Source: Bifidobacterium breve | Lineage (GTDB): Bacteria; Actinomycetota; Actinomycetes; Mycobacteriales; Mycobacteriaceae | NCBI GenBank assembly: GCA_945882475.1 | Contig: CAMCWJ010000036.1 | Coordinates: 1 to 14,354, forward strand | Direction of reading: 5' to 3' | DNA length: 14,354 nucleotides | Shown here: one piece after another, positions 1 through 7,022 of the stretch | Layout: each line of letters starts with the position of its first letter | How positions within the stretch are numbered: the first letter of the stretch is position 1 | The notes under the pieces: generated by a model | The model's database searches: none | What the model saw: the letters and a program-made list of their open reading frames with translations, nothing else | What the model was told of the DNA's origin: nothing | Program-made: the position numbers and the translations under genes

Positions 1-1
1 C

Positions 2-232
2 GGCCGTCAGAAGGGGCACACCGAGGTCTATCGCGGCGCGGAATACGCCGTCGACTTCGTGCCCAAAGTCCGGGTTGAGGTGGTCGTCGACGACGCCGCC
101 GTAGACAAGGTGGTCGACGTGATCGTGGCCGCGGCCCGCACCGGCAAGATCGGTGACGGCAAGGTCTGGGTCTCGCCGGTCGACACCATCGTCAGGGTGC
201 GCACCGGCGAGCGAGGCACCGACGCGCTCTGA
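2..232 (+). CDS. glnB: Nitrogen regulatory protein PII (GlnB/GlnK), C-terminal part
   Basis: This is the 3' end of a PII signalling protein gene; the start lies before the window. The 76 visible residues begin in the T-loop with GRQKGHTEVYRGAEY, whose last Tyr (codon 44-46) aligns with Tyr51 of E. coli PII, the nucleotidylation site. The B-loop motif TGKIGDGK, which contacts ATP, follows, and the protein ends in VRTGERGTDAL. PII is a trimeric sensor of ATP/ADP and 2-oxoglutarate that controls ammonium transport and nitrogen metabolism; in actinobacteria Tyr51 is generally adenylylated rather than uridylylated by GlnD. That fits its position 20 nt upstream of glnD, almost certainly in one operon. 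GlnB and GlnK cannot be told apart from this fragment. An amt gene is expected upstream but is not visible. Confidence 0.96.
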   Translation, partial: GRQKGHTEVYRGAEYAVDFVPKVRVEVVVDDAAVDKVVDVIVAAARTGKIGDGKVWVSPVDTIVRVRTGERGTDAL

Positions 233-252
233 AGCAGCCGGGGGAGGAGACG

Positions 253-2709
253 ATGATGACTACGCGCAGCAACGGCTCCTCCGAGGGCCGCTGGGAGGCT
301 CCGGTGGCGGGGTTACTGCACCCCGCCACCGACCTCGCGGCGGCCAGCCGGCAGCTTCTCGATAGCGGTCGGCGAATGGACGCCCCCGCGCTGCGGGAGG
401 CGCTGCTGGACCTCAACGAGTTGTGGCTGACCACGAAGGCCAGTGACCTCGGAGTCACCGCGGGCAGCGGGTTCGCCATCGTTGCCACCGGCGGTCTAGG
501 CCGTCGGGAGTTCGTCCCCTACACAGACCTCGATCTGATGCTGCTGCATGACGACATGCCGGCCGAGGCGGTGACCCAGGTGGCTGAGCTGCTCTGGTAT
601 CCGTTGTGGGACGCCAACATCCGGCTAGATCACAGCGTGCGGACCGTCTCGGAGGCGCTGCAGGTCGCTGGTTCGGACATCTCGGCCGGAATGGCGATGC
701 TGGAGGTCCGACACATCGCCGGCGACGCCGAATTGTCCTCGTCGCTGATCACCGGAGCCCGCCGGCAGTGGCGCGCCGGGATCGCTTCCCGCTTCGACGA
801 ACTCATCGACCACACCCGCTCGCGGTGGCAGCGCAGCGGTCAGATCGCGCATCGCGCTGAACCGGATCTCAAATCCGGGATGGGCGGACTGCGCGACGTC
901 CAGATGCTCAACGCCCTGGCGCTGGCTCAACTGGCCGATGTCTATCCGCGCCTGGCGCCGGACTCGCCGGCCGGTTCGCTGGCGGGTGCCCAGCTGACGC
1001 TGCTCAACGTCCGCACCGAACTGCACCGGGTGGCCAAGCGCGGCCGGGATCAACTGCTCGCCCAATACGCCGACGAAGTCGGGGCGGCACTGCACATCGG
1101 TGACCGGTTCGACCTGGCCCGGATGCTCTCCGACGCCGCGCGCACGGTCAGCTACTACGTCGACGCTGGAATGCGAACAGCCGCCAATGCGCTGCCGCGG
1201 CGCGGTCTTTCGGCCCTGCGCCGCCCGGTCCGCCGACCGCTCGATGAAGGAGTCGTGGAGTACGCCGGCGAAGTGGTACTGGCCCGCGACGCGCGTCCGC
1301 AACGCGATCCGGGCTTGACCCTGCGGGTTGCCGCGGCCTCGGCGACCTCCGGTATTCCGATCGGGGCCGCCACCCTGAGCCGGCTCGCCGACTCCGCACC
1401 GGAGTTGCGCACCCCGTGGCCACGGGACGCCCTCGACGACCTGCTGGTGCTGCTGACCGCGGGACCGACCGCCGTGACCACGATCGAGGCACTGGACCGG
1501 ACCGGCCTGTGGGGGCGGCTGTTCCCAGAGTGGGGAGCGGTGCGCGATCTGCCGCCCCGGGATCCGATACATACCTGGACCGTCGACCGGCACCTGGTCG
1601 AAACCGTCTCGCGGGCAAGTGCTTTCGCCACCCGAGTCACCCGGCCTGATCTGTTGATTCTGGGCGCTCTGCTGCACGATATCGGCAAGGGCCGGGGCGG
1701 TGACCACAGCGAGATCGGCGCGGAACTGGCGGTCCGGATCGGGGATCGGTTGGGGCTGTGGCCCTCCGACGTTCGGATGCTCGCGGCCATCGTGCGCCAG
1801 CATCTGCTGTTGCCGTCCACCGCGACCCGCCGCGACCTGCAGGATCCGCAGACCATCACCGACGTCGTGGCGGCCATGGACGGGGACCCGGTGCTGCTGG
1901 AACTGCTGGCGGCACTCGCCGAGGCCGACTCGCTGGCTACCGGCCCGGGTGTCTGGGGCGACTGGAAGTCGGCACTGATCGGCGATCTGGTCCGGCGCTG
2001 CCGCTCGGTGATGGTCGGCGGGGATCAAGAGCCTCGGCCTGAACCCATTGCCGCCGAACAACTTTCGCTAGCTCGCGATGGCGGGGTACACGTACAGCTG
2101 GTTGCGGGTCCTTGGCCGCACACCTTCGCGGTGACGATGACGGCACCGGACCGCCGCGGTCTGCTGTCCAAGGCCGCCGGTGTGCTGGCCTTGAACTCCC
2201 TGGGGGTGCATTCGGCATCGGTCAACAGCGCCGAGGGCTGCGCGATCAACACATTCGCGGTGTCGCCGCTCTTCGGTGACCCGCCGGCCGCCGAGTTGCT
2301 GCGCCAGCAGTTCATTCTGGCCCTTGACGGCGAACTGGACGTCATCGCTGCGTTGGAGCGCCGGGACGCCGATGCCGCCCAGTACGGTCGCACCCGCGCC
2401 GGCGAACCGGGTTTGGCCGTGCCCGCGTCCGCCCCGGCCCCGCCGGTCATCATCTGGCACCCCGGCGGGCGGGTGGTGGAGGTCCGCTCAACCGATCGCA
2501 CCGGACTGCTGGCGTTCCTGACTGCGGCGTTCGAGCGAGCCGGCGTTGACATCGAGTGGGCGAAGATCACCACCATGGGATCGTCGGTGATCGACGTGTT
2601 CGCCGTCTCCGGACCGGGGGTGGAGGCTGCCCGGCAGACCCTCGAGGCCGACCTGTACGCGGTGCTGCCGGCCCCGCCGCCGGCGAAACCGGTGGCCGAA
2701 GCCGGCTGA
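253..2709 (+). CDS. glnD: PII nucleotidyltransferase / nucleotidyl-removing enzyme GlnD
   Basis: This cytoplasmic, bifunctional enzyme adds a nucleotide to, and removes it from, the PII protein encoded just upstream, reporting glutamine status. The 818 residues show the expected GlnD order. A nucleotidyltransferase domain carries GGLGRRE (80-86) and the metal-binding TDLDL (91-95). The family signature DLKSGMGGLRD follows at 205-215. An HD hydrolase domain has His440 and His447 and LLHDIGKGRGGDHS (473-486) for nucleotide removal. Two C-terminal ACT domains, at roughly 622-695 and 740-805, would sense glutamine. The length is slightly under the roughly 890 residues of the E. coli enzyme. The ATG at 253 is chosen because GGGGAGGAG lies at 241-249; the adjacent ATG at 256 is equally possible. 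In actinobacteria the modification is usually adenylylation, which is inferred here, not seen. Confidence 0.96.
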   Translation: MMTTRSNGSSEGRWEAPVAGLLHPATDLAAASRQLLDSGRRMDAPALREALLDLNELWLTTKASDLGVTAGSGFAIVATGGLGRREFVPYTDLDLMLLHDDMPAEAVTQVAELLWYPLWDANIRLDHSVRTVSEALQVAGSDISAGMAMLEVRHIAGDAELSSSLITGARRQWRAGIASRFDELIDHTRSRWQRSGQIAHRAEPDLKSGMGGLRDVQMLNALALAQLADVYPRLAPDSPAGSLAGAQLTLLNVRTELHRVAKRGRDQLLAQYADEVGAALHIGDRFDLARMLSDAARTVSYYVDAGMRTAANALPRRGLSALRRPVRRPLDEGVVEYAGEVVLARDARPQRDPGLTLRVAAASATSGIPIGAATLSRLADSAPELRTPWPRDALDDLLVLLTAGPTAVTTIEALDRTGLWGRLFPEWGAVRDLPPRDPIHTWTVDRHLVETVSRASAFATRVTRPDLLILGALLHDIGKGRGGDHSEIGAELAVRIGDRLGLWPSDVRMLAAIVRQHLLLPSTATRRDLQDPQTITDVVAAMDGDPVLLELLAALAEADSLATGPGVWGDWKSALIGDLVRRCRSVMVGGDQEPRPEPIAAEQLSLARDGGVHVQLVAGPWPHTFAVTMTAPDRRGLLSKAAGVLALNSLGVHSASVNSAEGCAINTFAVSPLFGDPPAAELLRQQFILALDGELDVIAALERRDADAAQYGRTRAGEPGLAVPASAPAPPVIIWHPGGRVVEVRSTDRTGLLAFLTAAFERAGVDIEWAKITTMGSSVIDVFAVSGPGVEAARQTLEADLYAVLPAPPPAKPVAEAG

Positions 2710-2710
2710 G

Positions 2711-2727
2711 GCCGCGACGGCCGCGGC
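2711..2727 (+). terminator. Small GC hairpin after glnD, possible terminator
   Basis: GCCGCG (2711-2716) and CGCGGC (2722-2727) form a perfect 6-bp stem with a 5-nt loop directly after the glnD stop and just before the ffh -10 element. There is no U-tract, which is common for mycobacterial terminators. The stem is short and GC-rich sequence makes such hairpins by chance, so the function is uncertain. Confidence 0.3.
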
Positions 2728-2730
2728 GGT

Positions 2731-2744
2731 TAGGCTGAACCCCG
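2731..2744 (+). promoter_or_regulatory. Likely leaderless promoter of ffh
   Basis: TAGGCT (2731-2736) matches the TANNNT form of the mycobacterial -10 element. It lies exactly 7 nt before the GTG start at 2744, and no Shine-Dalgarno sequence is present. This geometry predicts transcription starting at the first base of the GTG codon, so ffh would be translated from a leaderless mRNA independently of glnD. No clear -35 element is seen. Confidence 0.6.
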
Positions 2745-4303
2745 TGTTCGAATCGCTTTCCGACCGGTTGGCCGGGGTGCTGTCCGGCCTGCGCGGCAGG
2801 GGCCGGCTGACCGACGCCGACATCGACGCGACCGCGCGGGAGATCCGCCTGGCGCTGCTCGAGGCTGACGTGTCGCTGCCGGTGGTCCGGGCGTTCATCA
2901 ACCGGGTCAAGGAACGCTCGAAGGGCGCCGAGGTCTCCGGCGCGCTGAACCCGGCCCAGCAGGTCGTCAAGATCGTCAACGAGGAACTCGTCGCGATCCT
3001 GGGCGGCGAGACCCGCCAACTGGCGTTCGCCAAGACCCCGCCGACGGTGATCATGCTCGCCGGTCTGCAGGGCGCCGGCAAGACCACCCTGGCCGGCAAG
3101 CTGGCCAAGTGGCTGCGCGGCCAGGGCCACACCCCGTTGCTGGTGGCGTGCGACCTGCAACGCCCCGGTGCGGTGATCCAGTTGCAGGTCGTCGGCGAGC
3201 GTGCCGGAGTCAGTGTCTTCGCGCCGCACCCGGGGACCTCGCCCGATACGGCCGCGACCGAGGGTGCCGGGCCCGGCGACCCGGTGGCGGTGGCGGCCGC
3301 GGGTCTGGCCGAGGCGAAATCGAAGCACTTCGACGTTGTCATCGTCGACACGGCCGGCCGCCTCGGTATCGACGAGGTCCTGATGGAGCAGGCGGCCGCG
3401 ATCCGCGATGCCGTGTCACCGGACGAGACGCTGTTCGTCCTCGACGCGATGATCGGCCAGGACGCAGTGGCCACCGCGGAGGCTTTCGGCGCGGGCGTCG
3501 GCTTCACCGGGGTCGTGCTGACCAAGCTCGATGGCGACGCACGCGGCGGTGCCGCGCTGTCGGTGCGGGAGATCACCGGCGTCCCGATCCTGTTCGCCTC
3601 CACCGGCGAGAAACTGGACGACTTCGACGTCTTCCATCCCGACCGGATGGCGAGCCGGATCCTGGGCATGGGCGACATGCTGTCGCTGATCGAACAGGCC
3701 GAGCAGGTCTTCGACGCACAGAAAGCCGAGGAGGCGGCGGCCAAGATCGGCTCAGGAGACCTCACTCTGGAGGACTTCCTCGAGCAGATGCTGGCCATCC
3801 GCAAGATGGGCCCGATCGGCAACCTGCTGGGCATGCTGCCTGGTGCGGGTCAGATGAAGGACGCCCTCTCCGCCGTCGACGACAGCCACCTCGACCGGAT
3901 CCAGGCGATCATCCGCGGCATGACGCCGCAGGAGCGGGCCGACCCGAAGATCATCAACGCCTCCCGACGGTTGCGTATCGCCAACGGCTCCGGGGTGGCG
4001 GTCTCGGAGGTCAATCAACTCGTCGACCGGTTCTTCGAGGCGCGCAAGATGATGTCGCAGATGGCCGGATCGATGGGGCTGGGGTTGGGCCGGCGATCGT
4101 CTAAGCGCACGGCCAAGGGCAAGAACAAGAAGGGCAAGAAGGGCCGCGGCCCGACGCCGGCACGGGCATCCAATCCGTTGTTGGGCGGACAGTTGCCCGA
4201 AGGCTTCCCGGACTTGTCGCAGATGCCGGAGGGTCTCAACGAACTGCCGCCCGGCCTGGCCGGCTTCGACCTGTCGAAACTGAAGTTTCCGGGCAACAGG
4301 TGA
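2744..4303 (+). CDS. ffh: Signal recognition particle protein Ffh (SRP54)
   Basis: Ffh is the GTPase subunit of the signal recognition particle. With 4.5S RNA it binds hydrophobic signal sequences on ribosomes and delivers them to FtsY at the membrane. In the 519 residues, the N domain holds the conserved helical motif EIRLALLEADVSLPVVRAF (33-51). The G domain has GLQGAGKTT (107-115), DLQRPGA (137-143), DTAGR (202-206) and TKLDGDARGG (260-269). The methionine-rich M domain covers about 305-440 and includes the RNA-binding SRRLRIANGSG (407-417). After it comes a Lys/Arg-rich tail (449-468) and a Gly/Pro/Leu-rich end, longer than E. coli Ffh but typical of mycobacteria. The segment around 163-178 (PGTSPDTAATEGAGPG) looks a few residues longer than the M. 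tuberculosis version I recall. GTG start; the stop overlaps the next gene by 4 nt. Confidence 0.97.
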   Translation: MFESLSDRLAGVLSGLRGRGRLTDADIDATAREIRLALLEADVSLPVVRAFINRVKERSKGAEVSGALNPAQQVVKIVNEELVAILGGETRQLAFAKTPPTVIMLAGLQGAGKTTLAGKLAKWLRGQGHTPLLVACDLQRPGAVIQLQVVGERAGVSVFAPHPGTSPDTAATEGAGPGDPVAVAAAGLAEAKSKHFDVVIVDTAGRLGIDEVLMEQAAAIRDAVSPDETLFVLDAMIGQDAVATAEAFGAGVGFTGVVLTKLDGDARGGAALSVREITGVPILFASTGEKLDDFDVFHPDRMASRILGMGDMLSLIEQAEQVFDAQKAEEAAAKIGSGDLTLEDFLEQMLAIRKMGPIGNLLGMLPGAGQMKDALSAVDDSHLDRIQAIIRGMTPQERADPKIINASRRLRIANGSGVAVSEVNQLVDRFFEARKMMSQMAGSMGLGLGRRSSKRTAKGKNKKGKKGRGPTPARASNPLLGGQLPEGFPDLSQMPEGLNELPPGLAGFDLSKLKFPGNR

Positions 4304-5376
4304 GCCTTGCTCCGCTGCACCTTCGGGGGCGCGGACTGCCCGATGGTGAGCAGGTCGAATGGTGGATCGCCGACGGGATCCTGCGTAGCGAACCGGTCGC
4401 GGGGGCCGAGACGATCTTCGACGGCGGCTGGATACTGCCCGGCCTGGTCGACGCGCACTGTCACGTTGGACTGGGCCCGCACGGCGCCATCGGGATCGAT
4501 GAGGCCCTCAATCAGGCGCGAATCGAACGTGATGCGGGTGCACTGTTGCTTCGCGACTGCGGTTCACCCACCGACACCCGCAGCCTCGACGATCATCAGG
4601 ATCTGCCCCAGATCATCAGGGCGGGAAGGCATCTGGCGCGCCCCAAGCGATACATGCAGGGTTTCGCCATAGAACTCGAGGACGAATGGCAACTTCCGGA
4701 GGCGTTAGCGCAGCAGGCACGCCGCGGTGACGGATGGGTGAAACTGGTTGGGGACTGGATCGACCGATCCTCGGGGGACCTCGCGCCGCTGTGGTCCGAC
4801 GACGTGTTGGTGGCCGCCGTCGCCGCCGCCCACTCCGAGGGCGCACGGGTGACAGCGCACGTGTTCGGCGAGGATGCCCTACCCGGACTTATCAACTCCG
4901 GAATCGATTGCATCGAACACGGCACCGGCCTGACCACCGACACCGTGGCGATGATGGCCGAACGCGGCACGGCATTGGTTCCCACGATGATCAACATCGA
5001 GAACTTCCCCCAATTTGCCGACTCCGCAACGAGATATCCGGTGTACGCCGCGCACATGCGGGATCTCTATGCCCGCTTTCGGCAGCGGATCAGTGCCGCC
5101 CGCGAGGCCGGGGTGCCGATCTACGCCGGCAGCGATGCCGGCGGCACAATGGCGCACGGCCGCATCGGCGACGAGGTCGAGGCGCTTAAGGGCATCGGGA
5201 TGACGTCGACCGAGGCACTCGGGGCGGCGTGCTGGGACGCCCGAAGGTGGCTGGGCCGGCCCGGGCTGTCCGAGGGTGCGTCGGCTGACCTGCTGTGCTT
5301 CATCGAAGACCCGCGCCACGGTCCGGCAGTGCTGTCCCGGCCCGATCGCGTTGTCCTGCGCGGCAGGGTTTTCTAG
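4300..5376 (+). CDS. Metal-dependent amidohydrolase (Rv2915c-like)
   Basis: This is a 358-residue cytoplasmic member of the amidohydrolase superfamily, imidazolonepropionase/prolidase-like branch. The full set of metal-ligand motifs is visible: HxH in GLVDAHCHVG (His53, His55), a candidate carboxylated Lys148 in WVKLVGDW, TAHVFGEDA (His187), CIEHGTG (His207) and AGSDAGG (Asp279). This suggests a binuclear metal hydrolase acting on an amide or cyclic amide bond, but the substrate cannot be read from sequence. The GTG start shares GTGA with the ffh stop, so translation is probably coupled to ffh. The same neighbour follows ffh in M. tuberculosis, which supports vertical inheritance. The stop lies in a CTAG that also supplies the stop of the convergent carboxypeptidase gene, leaving no room for a terminator between them. 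Confidence 0.88.
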   Translation: MSLAPLHLRGRGLPDGEQVEWWIADGILRSEPVAGAETIFDGGWILPGLVDAHCHVGLGPHGAIGIDEALNQARIERDAGALLLRDCGSPTDTRSLDDHQDLPQIIRAGRHLARPKRYMQGFAIELEDEWQLPEALAQQARRGDGWVKLVGDWIDRSSGDLAPLWSDDVLVAAVAAAHSEGARVTAHVFGEDALPGLINSGIDCIEHGTGLTTDTVAMMAERGTALVPTMINIENFPQFADSATRYPVYAAHMRDLYARFRQRISAAREAGVPIYAGSDAGGTMAHGRIGDEVEALKGIGMTSTEALGAACWDARRWLGRPGLSEGASADLLCFIEDPRHGPAVLSRPDRVVLRGRVF

Positions 5377-6224
5377 CCGTACTGGCTGAAGCCCCAGTCG
5401 AGCAGCGCGCGGCCCTGACTCCACAGATCGTCATCGCCGTACATCATCACCGCTACCAGCCTCCTGCCGCCGCGTTGGGCGATGGCGACGTAGGTCTCCT
5501 GGGCGAGATTGGTGTAACCGGTCTTGCCACCGATGAAGCCGGGATAGTCGGTCAGCAACGGATCGTGGCTGGCGATCTGTTTGAAGCCGCCGCCGCCGTC
5601 CGGGAACAGTGCGGTGCGCTGGTGCAGGATCTGAGCGAACAGCGGATAGTTCAGCGCTGCGCGGTAGACGATCGCCAGATCGTGCGCGGTGGTCACCGAC
5701 TCCCAGCCGGGCCCGTCGAGCCCCGACGGCGACGCGGCCCGGGTGCTGCGGGCCCCGACCTGGGCCGCCTTGGCGTTCATCTTCGCAACGGCCGCCGGCG
5801 TCCCGCCCACCATGTCGGCCAGCAGGTTGGCGGCATCGTTGCCCGAGACCATCATCAGCGCGTCGAGTAGTTGCCGGGTGGTGTAGACCGCCCCGGGCAC
5901 CAGGCCGACGCACGAGCACTCGACGTCGGTGTTCGCCGTGCTCGCCCGGGCCATCGCGTTCATCGGCACCTGATCGAGGACCACCATCGCCAGCAACGCC
6001 TTGATGGTGCTCGCCGGCGCATGTGGACCGTAGGGATCCTGGCCGCCGAGGATGCGGCCGCTGACCATATCGGCGACCAGCCAGACCGGAGCGGGACCGG
6101 CGGGCGGAGCAACGGCGGCCGGTGCCACGGGTTCGGCGCCGGCGACGGCGGGGGTCACAGTGGCGACCAGACCCGCGACGGCCACCACGGCGACGCGGCG
6201 CAGCCACCGCGACAGGGCATCCAT
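5373..6224 (-). CDS. D-alanyl-D-alanine carboxypeptidase, DacB-like paralogue (copy 1)
   Basis: This is an exported penicillin-binding-type serine peptidase (peptidase S11) that would trim the terminal D-Ala from peptidoglycan stem peptides. The 283-residue product starts with a basic, hydrophobic signal peptide, cleavage likely after VAGA (about residue 30). All three active-site motifs are intact: STIK (72-75), SGN (127-129) and KTG in GGKTGYT (232-238). A CxC pair (Cys103, Cys105) before the SGN motif is shared with copy 2. The protein is clearly paralogous to the 7022-7903 gene but diverged, mainly at the N-terminus and C-terminal end, and copy 2 is the better match to M. tuberculosis DacB2. 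No C-terminal amphipathic anchor is evident, so it is probably periplasmic or secreted. The ATG sits 8 nt after a TAGCCT -10 element, suggesting leaderless expression. Confidence 0.92.
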   Translation of the reverse strand: MDALSRWLRRVAVVAVAGLVATVTPAVAGAEPVAPAAVAPPAGPAPVWLVADMVSGRILGGQDPYGPHAPASTIKALLAMVVLDQVPMNAMARASTANTDVECSCVGLVPGAVYTTRQLLDALMMVSGNDAANLLADMVGGTPAAVAKMNAKAAQVGARSTRAASPSGLDGPGWESVTTAHDLAIVYRAALNYPLFAQILHQRTALFPDGGGGFKQIASHDPLLTDYPGFIGGKTGYTNLAQETYVAIAQRGGRRLVAVMMYGDDDLWSQGRALLDWGFSQYG

Positions 6225-6238
6225 GTGCGCTTAGGCTA
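6222..6238 (-). promoter_or_regulatory. Likely leaderless promoter of DacB-like copy 1
   Basis: On the - strand TAGCCT (6233-6238) precedes the ATG (6224-6222) by 8 nt, and no Shine-Dalgarno sequence is present. The same geometry is found before copy 2 at 7912-7917. It fits a SigA-type -10 with transcription starting at or within a base or two of the ATG. Confidence 0.45.
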
Positions 6239-6287
6239 GCGAGGAAAGGCCGCAGTTCGGGTTCTATGCGGTCTCGCATTGATTGCA

Positions 6288-6304
6288 GGGATACAATCCC
6301 GCAG
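6288..6304 (+). promoter_or_regulatory. Promoter of the MPT63-like gene, with overlapping inverted repeat
   Basis: TACAAT at 6292-6297 is a strong -10 match and would place the transcription start near 6304, giving a leader of about 16 nt that contains the GAGAGGAG ribosome binding site. The -10 lies inside a perfect inverted repeat, GGGAT-ACA-ATCCC (6288-6300), which could be chance or an operator. No convincing -35 is seen 16-18 nt upstream. Confidence 0.5.
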
Positions 6305-6319
6305 ACGAGAGGAGTCAGT

Positions 6320-6985
6320 GTGAGGGTTAACAAGCTAGCCGGAGTCGTGGCGGCCACCGCGGTCGCGTTCGGTTTTGGTGCCGCCACCGCAGCCCCGGCG
6401 TGGGCGACCGACAACATCAAGATCTTCGGCGAGCAGATGCGGATCAGCTATGTCCCGGGGGTGCCGGTCATCGGCTACACCGTGACGAATTTCGGTCCGA
6501 GTTCTGCCCCTGTGCCGCACAACGGCACGTTGTATGAGGCAACGCTGGAAGTCGCGTCGTTCGGCAATTGGGTCAATCCCAAGATCGAAGGTTTCCTCGC
6601 CCGCGCAGAGAGCGGCGACAGCGACCCGGTGCTCCTGAACGCGCCCGGCAGCATCGGCAGCGGCCAGGTCGGCCCCGGCGGCAACAGCACCGGCAAGCTC
6701 TACTTCGACGTCATCGGCGATGTGCCCAACAGCGTCGCCTGGAACGACGGAACCCGGGACATCCTGGCGTGGGTGCCGGGCACGATTCCGCTGCAGGGCA
6801 CCCCGGTGCCCCCGGTCGGGCCGGTCGGCACCTCCGAGATCATCACCGCTCCGGCCGAGTCCGATGATGCCGGCGCGATGCCGGCCGAAACCGGAAACCT
6901 GGGCCAGGCCGCTCCGGAAGTGGTCGCACCGCCGGCGTACAACCTCACTGAGGCCGAGATCGCCTCTCCCGGCTTCAACCGCTAA
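6320..6985 (+). CDS. Secreted MPT63-like (DUF1942) immunoglobulin-fold protein with extended C-terminus
   Basis: The 221-residue product is exported: a signal peptide with basic start (MRVNK) and Ala-rich core is probably cleaved after AWA (about residue 29). Residues 30-153 resemble the mycobacterial secreted antigen MPT63. The clearest match is STGKLYFDVIGDVPNSVAWN (123-142) followed by DILAWVP, which parallels the STGKIYFDV...DLLIWEP end of MPT63; LYEATLEVAS (71-80) also fits. MPT63 is a small beta-sandwich protein of unknown function found in mycobacteria. Unlike MPT63, which as I recall ends near that motif, this protein continues for about 68 residues rich in Pro, Ala, Glu and Gly, ending in PGFNR. 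The GTG at 6320 is chosen because GAGAGGAG lies 5 nt upstream and the signal peptide follows at once. It diverges from copy 1 and converges on copy 2. Confidence 0.85.
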   Translation: MRVNKLAGVVAATAVAFGFGAATAAPAWATDNIKIFGEQMRISYVPGVPVIGYTVTNFGPSSAPVPHNGTLYEATLEVASFGNWVNPKIEGFLARAESGDSDPVLLNAPGSIGSGQVGPGGNSTGKLYFDVIGDVPNSVAWNDGTRDILAWVPGTIPLQGTPVPPVGPVGTSEIITAPAESDDAGAMPAETGNLGQAAPEVVAPPAYNLTEAEIASPGFNR

Positions 6986-6992
6986 GCGCTCC

Positions 6993-7022
6993 ACGGGGTG
7001 TCGGCTTCGGCCGGCACCCCGT
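6993..7022. terminator. Strong UUCG-loop hairpin between convergent genes
   Basis: Bases 6993-7005 pair with 7010-7022 over 13 positions with one G-U wobble (T7001/G7014). The outer 8 bp (ACGGGGTG / CACCCCGT) are perfect, and the loop is UUCG closed by C-G, an exceptionally stable tetraloop on the + strand transcript. It starts 8 nt after the MPT63-like stop, and its last base is the first base of the copy 2 stop codon. There is no U-tract. It probably terminates the MPT63-like transcript and may act in both directions. Confidence 0.8.

Noticed and set aside
625..2061. Long - strand open frame (478 codons) opposite glnD
   Set aside because: It lies wholly within glnD, has no recognisable motif and a composition typical of antisense frames in high-GC DNA.
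2711..2727. Riboswitch or ribosomal leader upstream of ffh
   Set aside because: Only 34 nt separate glnD and ffh and the gene appears leaderless; a short hairpin is all that fits.
2488..3834. Long - strand open frame opposite the glnD end and ffh
   Set aside because: Ser/Ala/Arg-rich shadow of ffh without domains or ribosome binding site.
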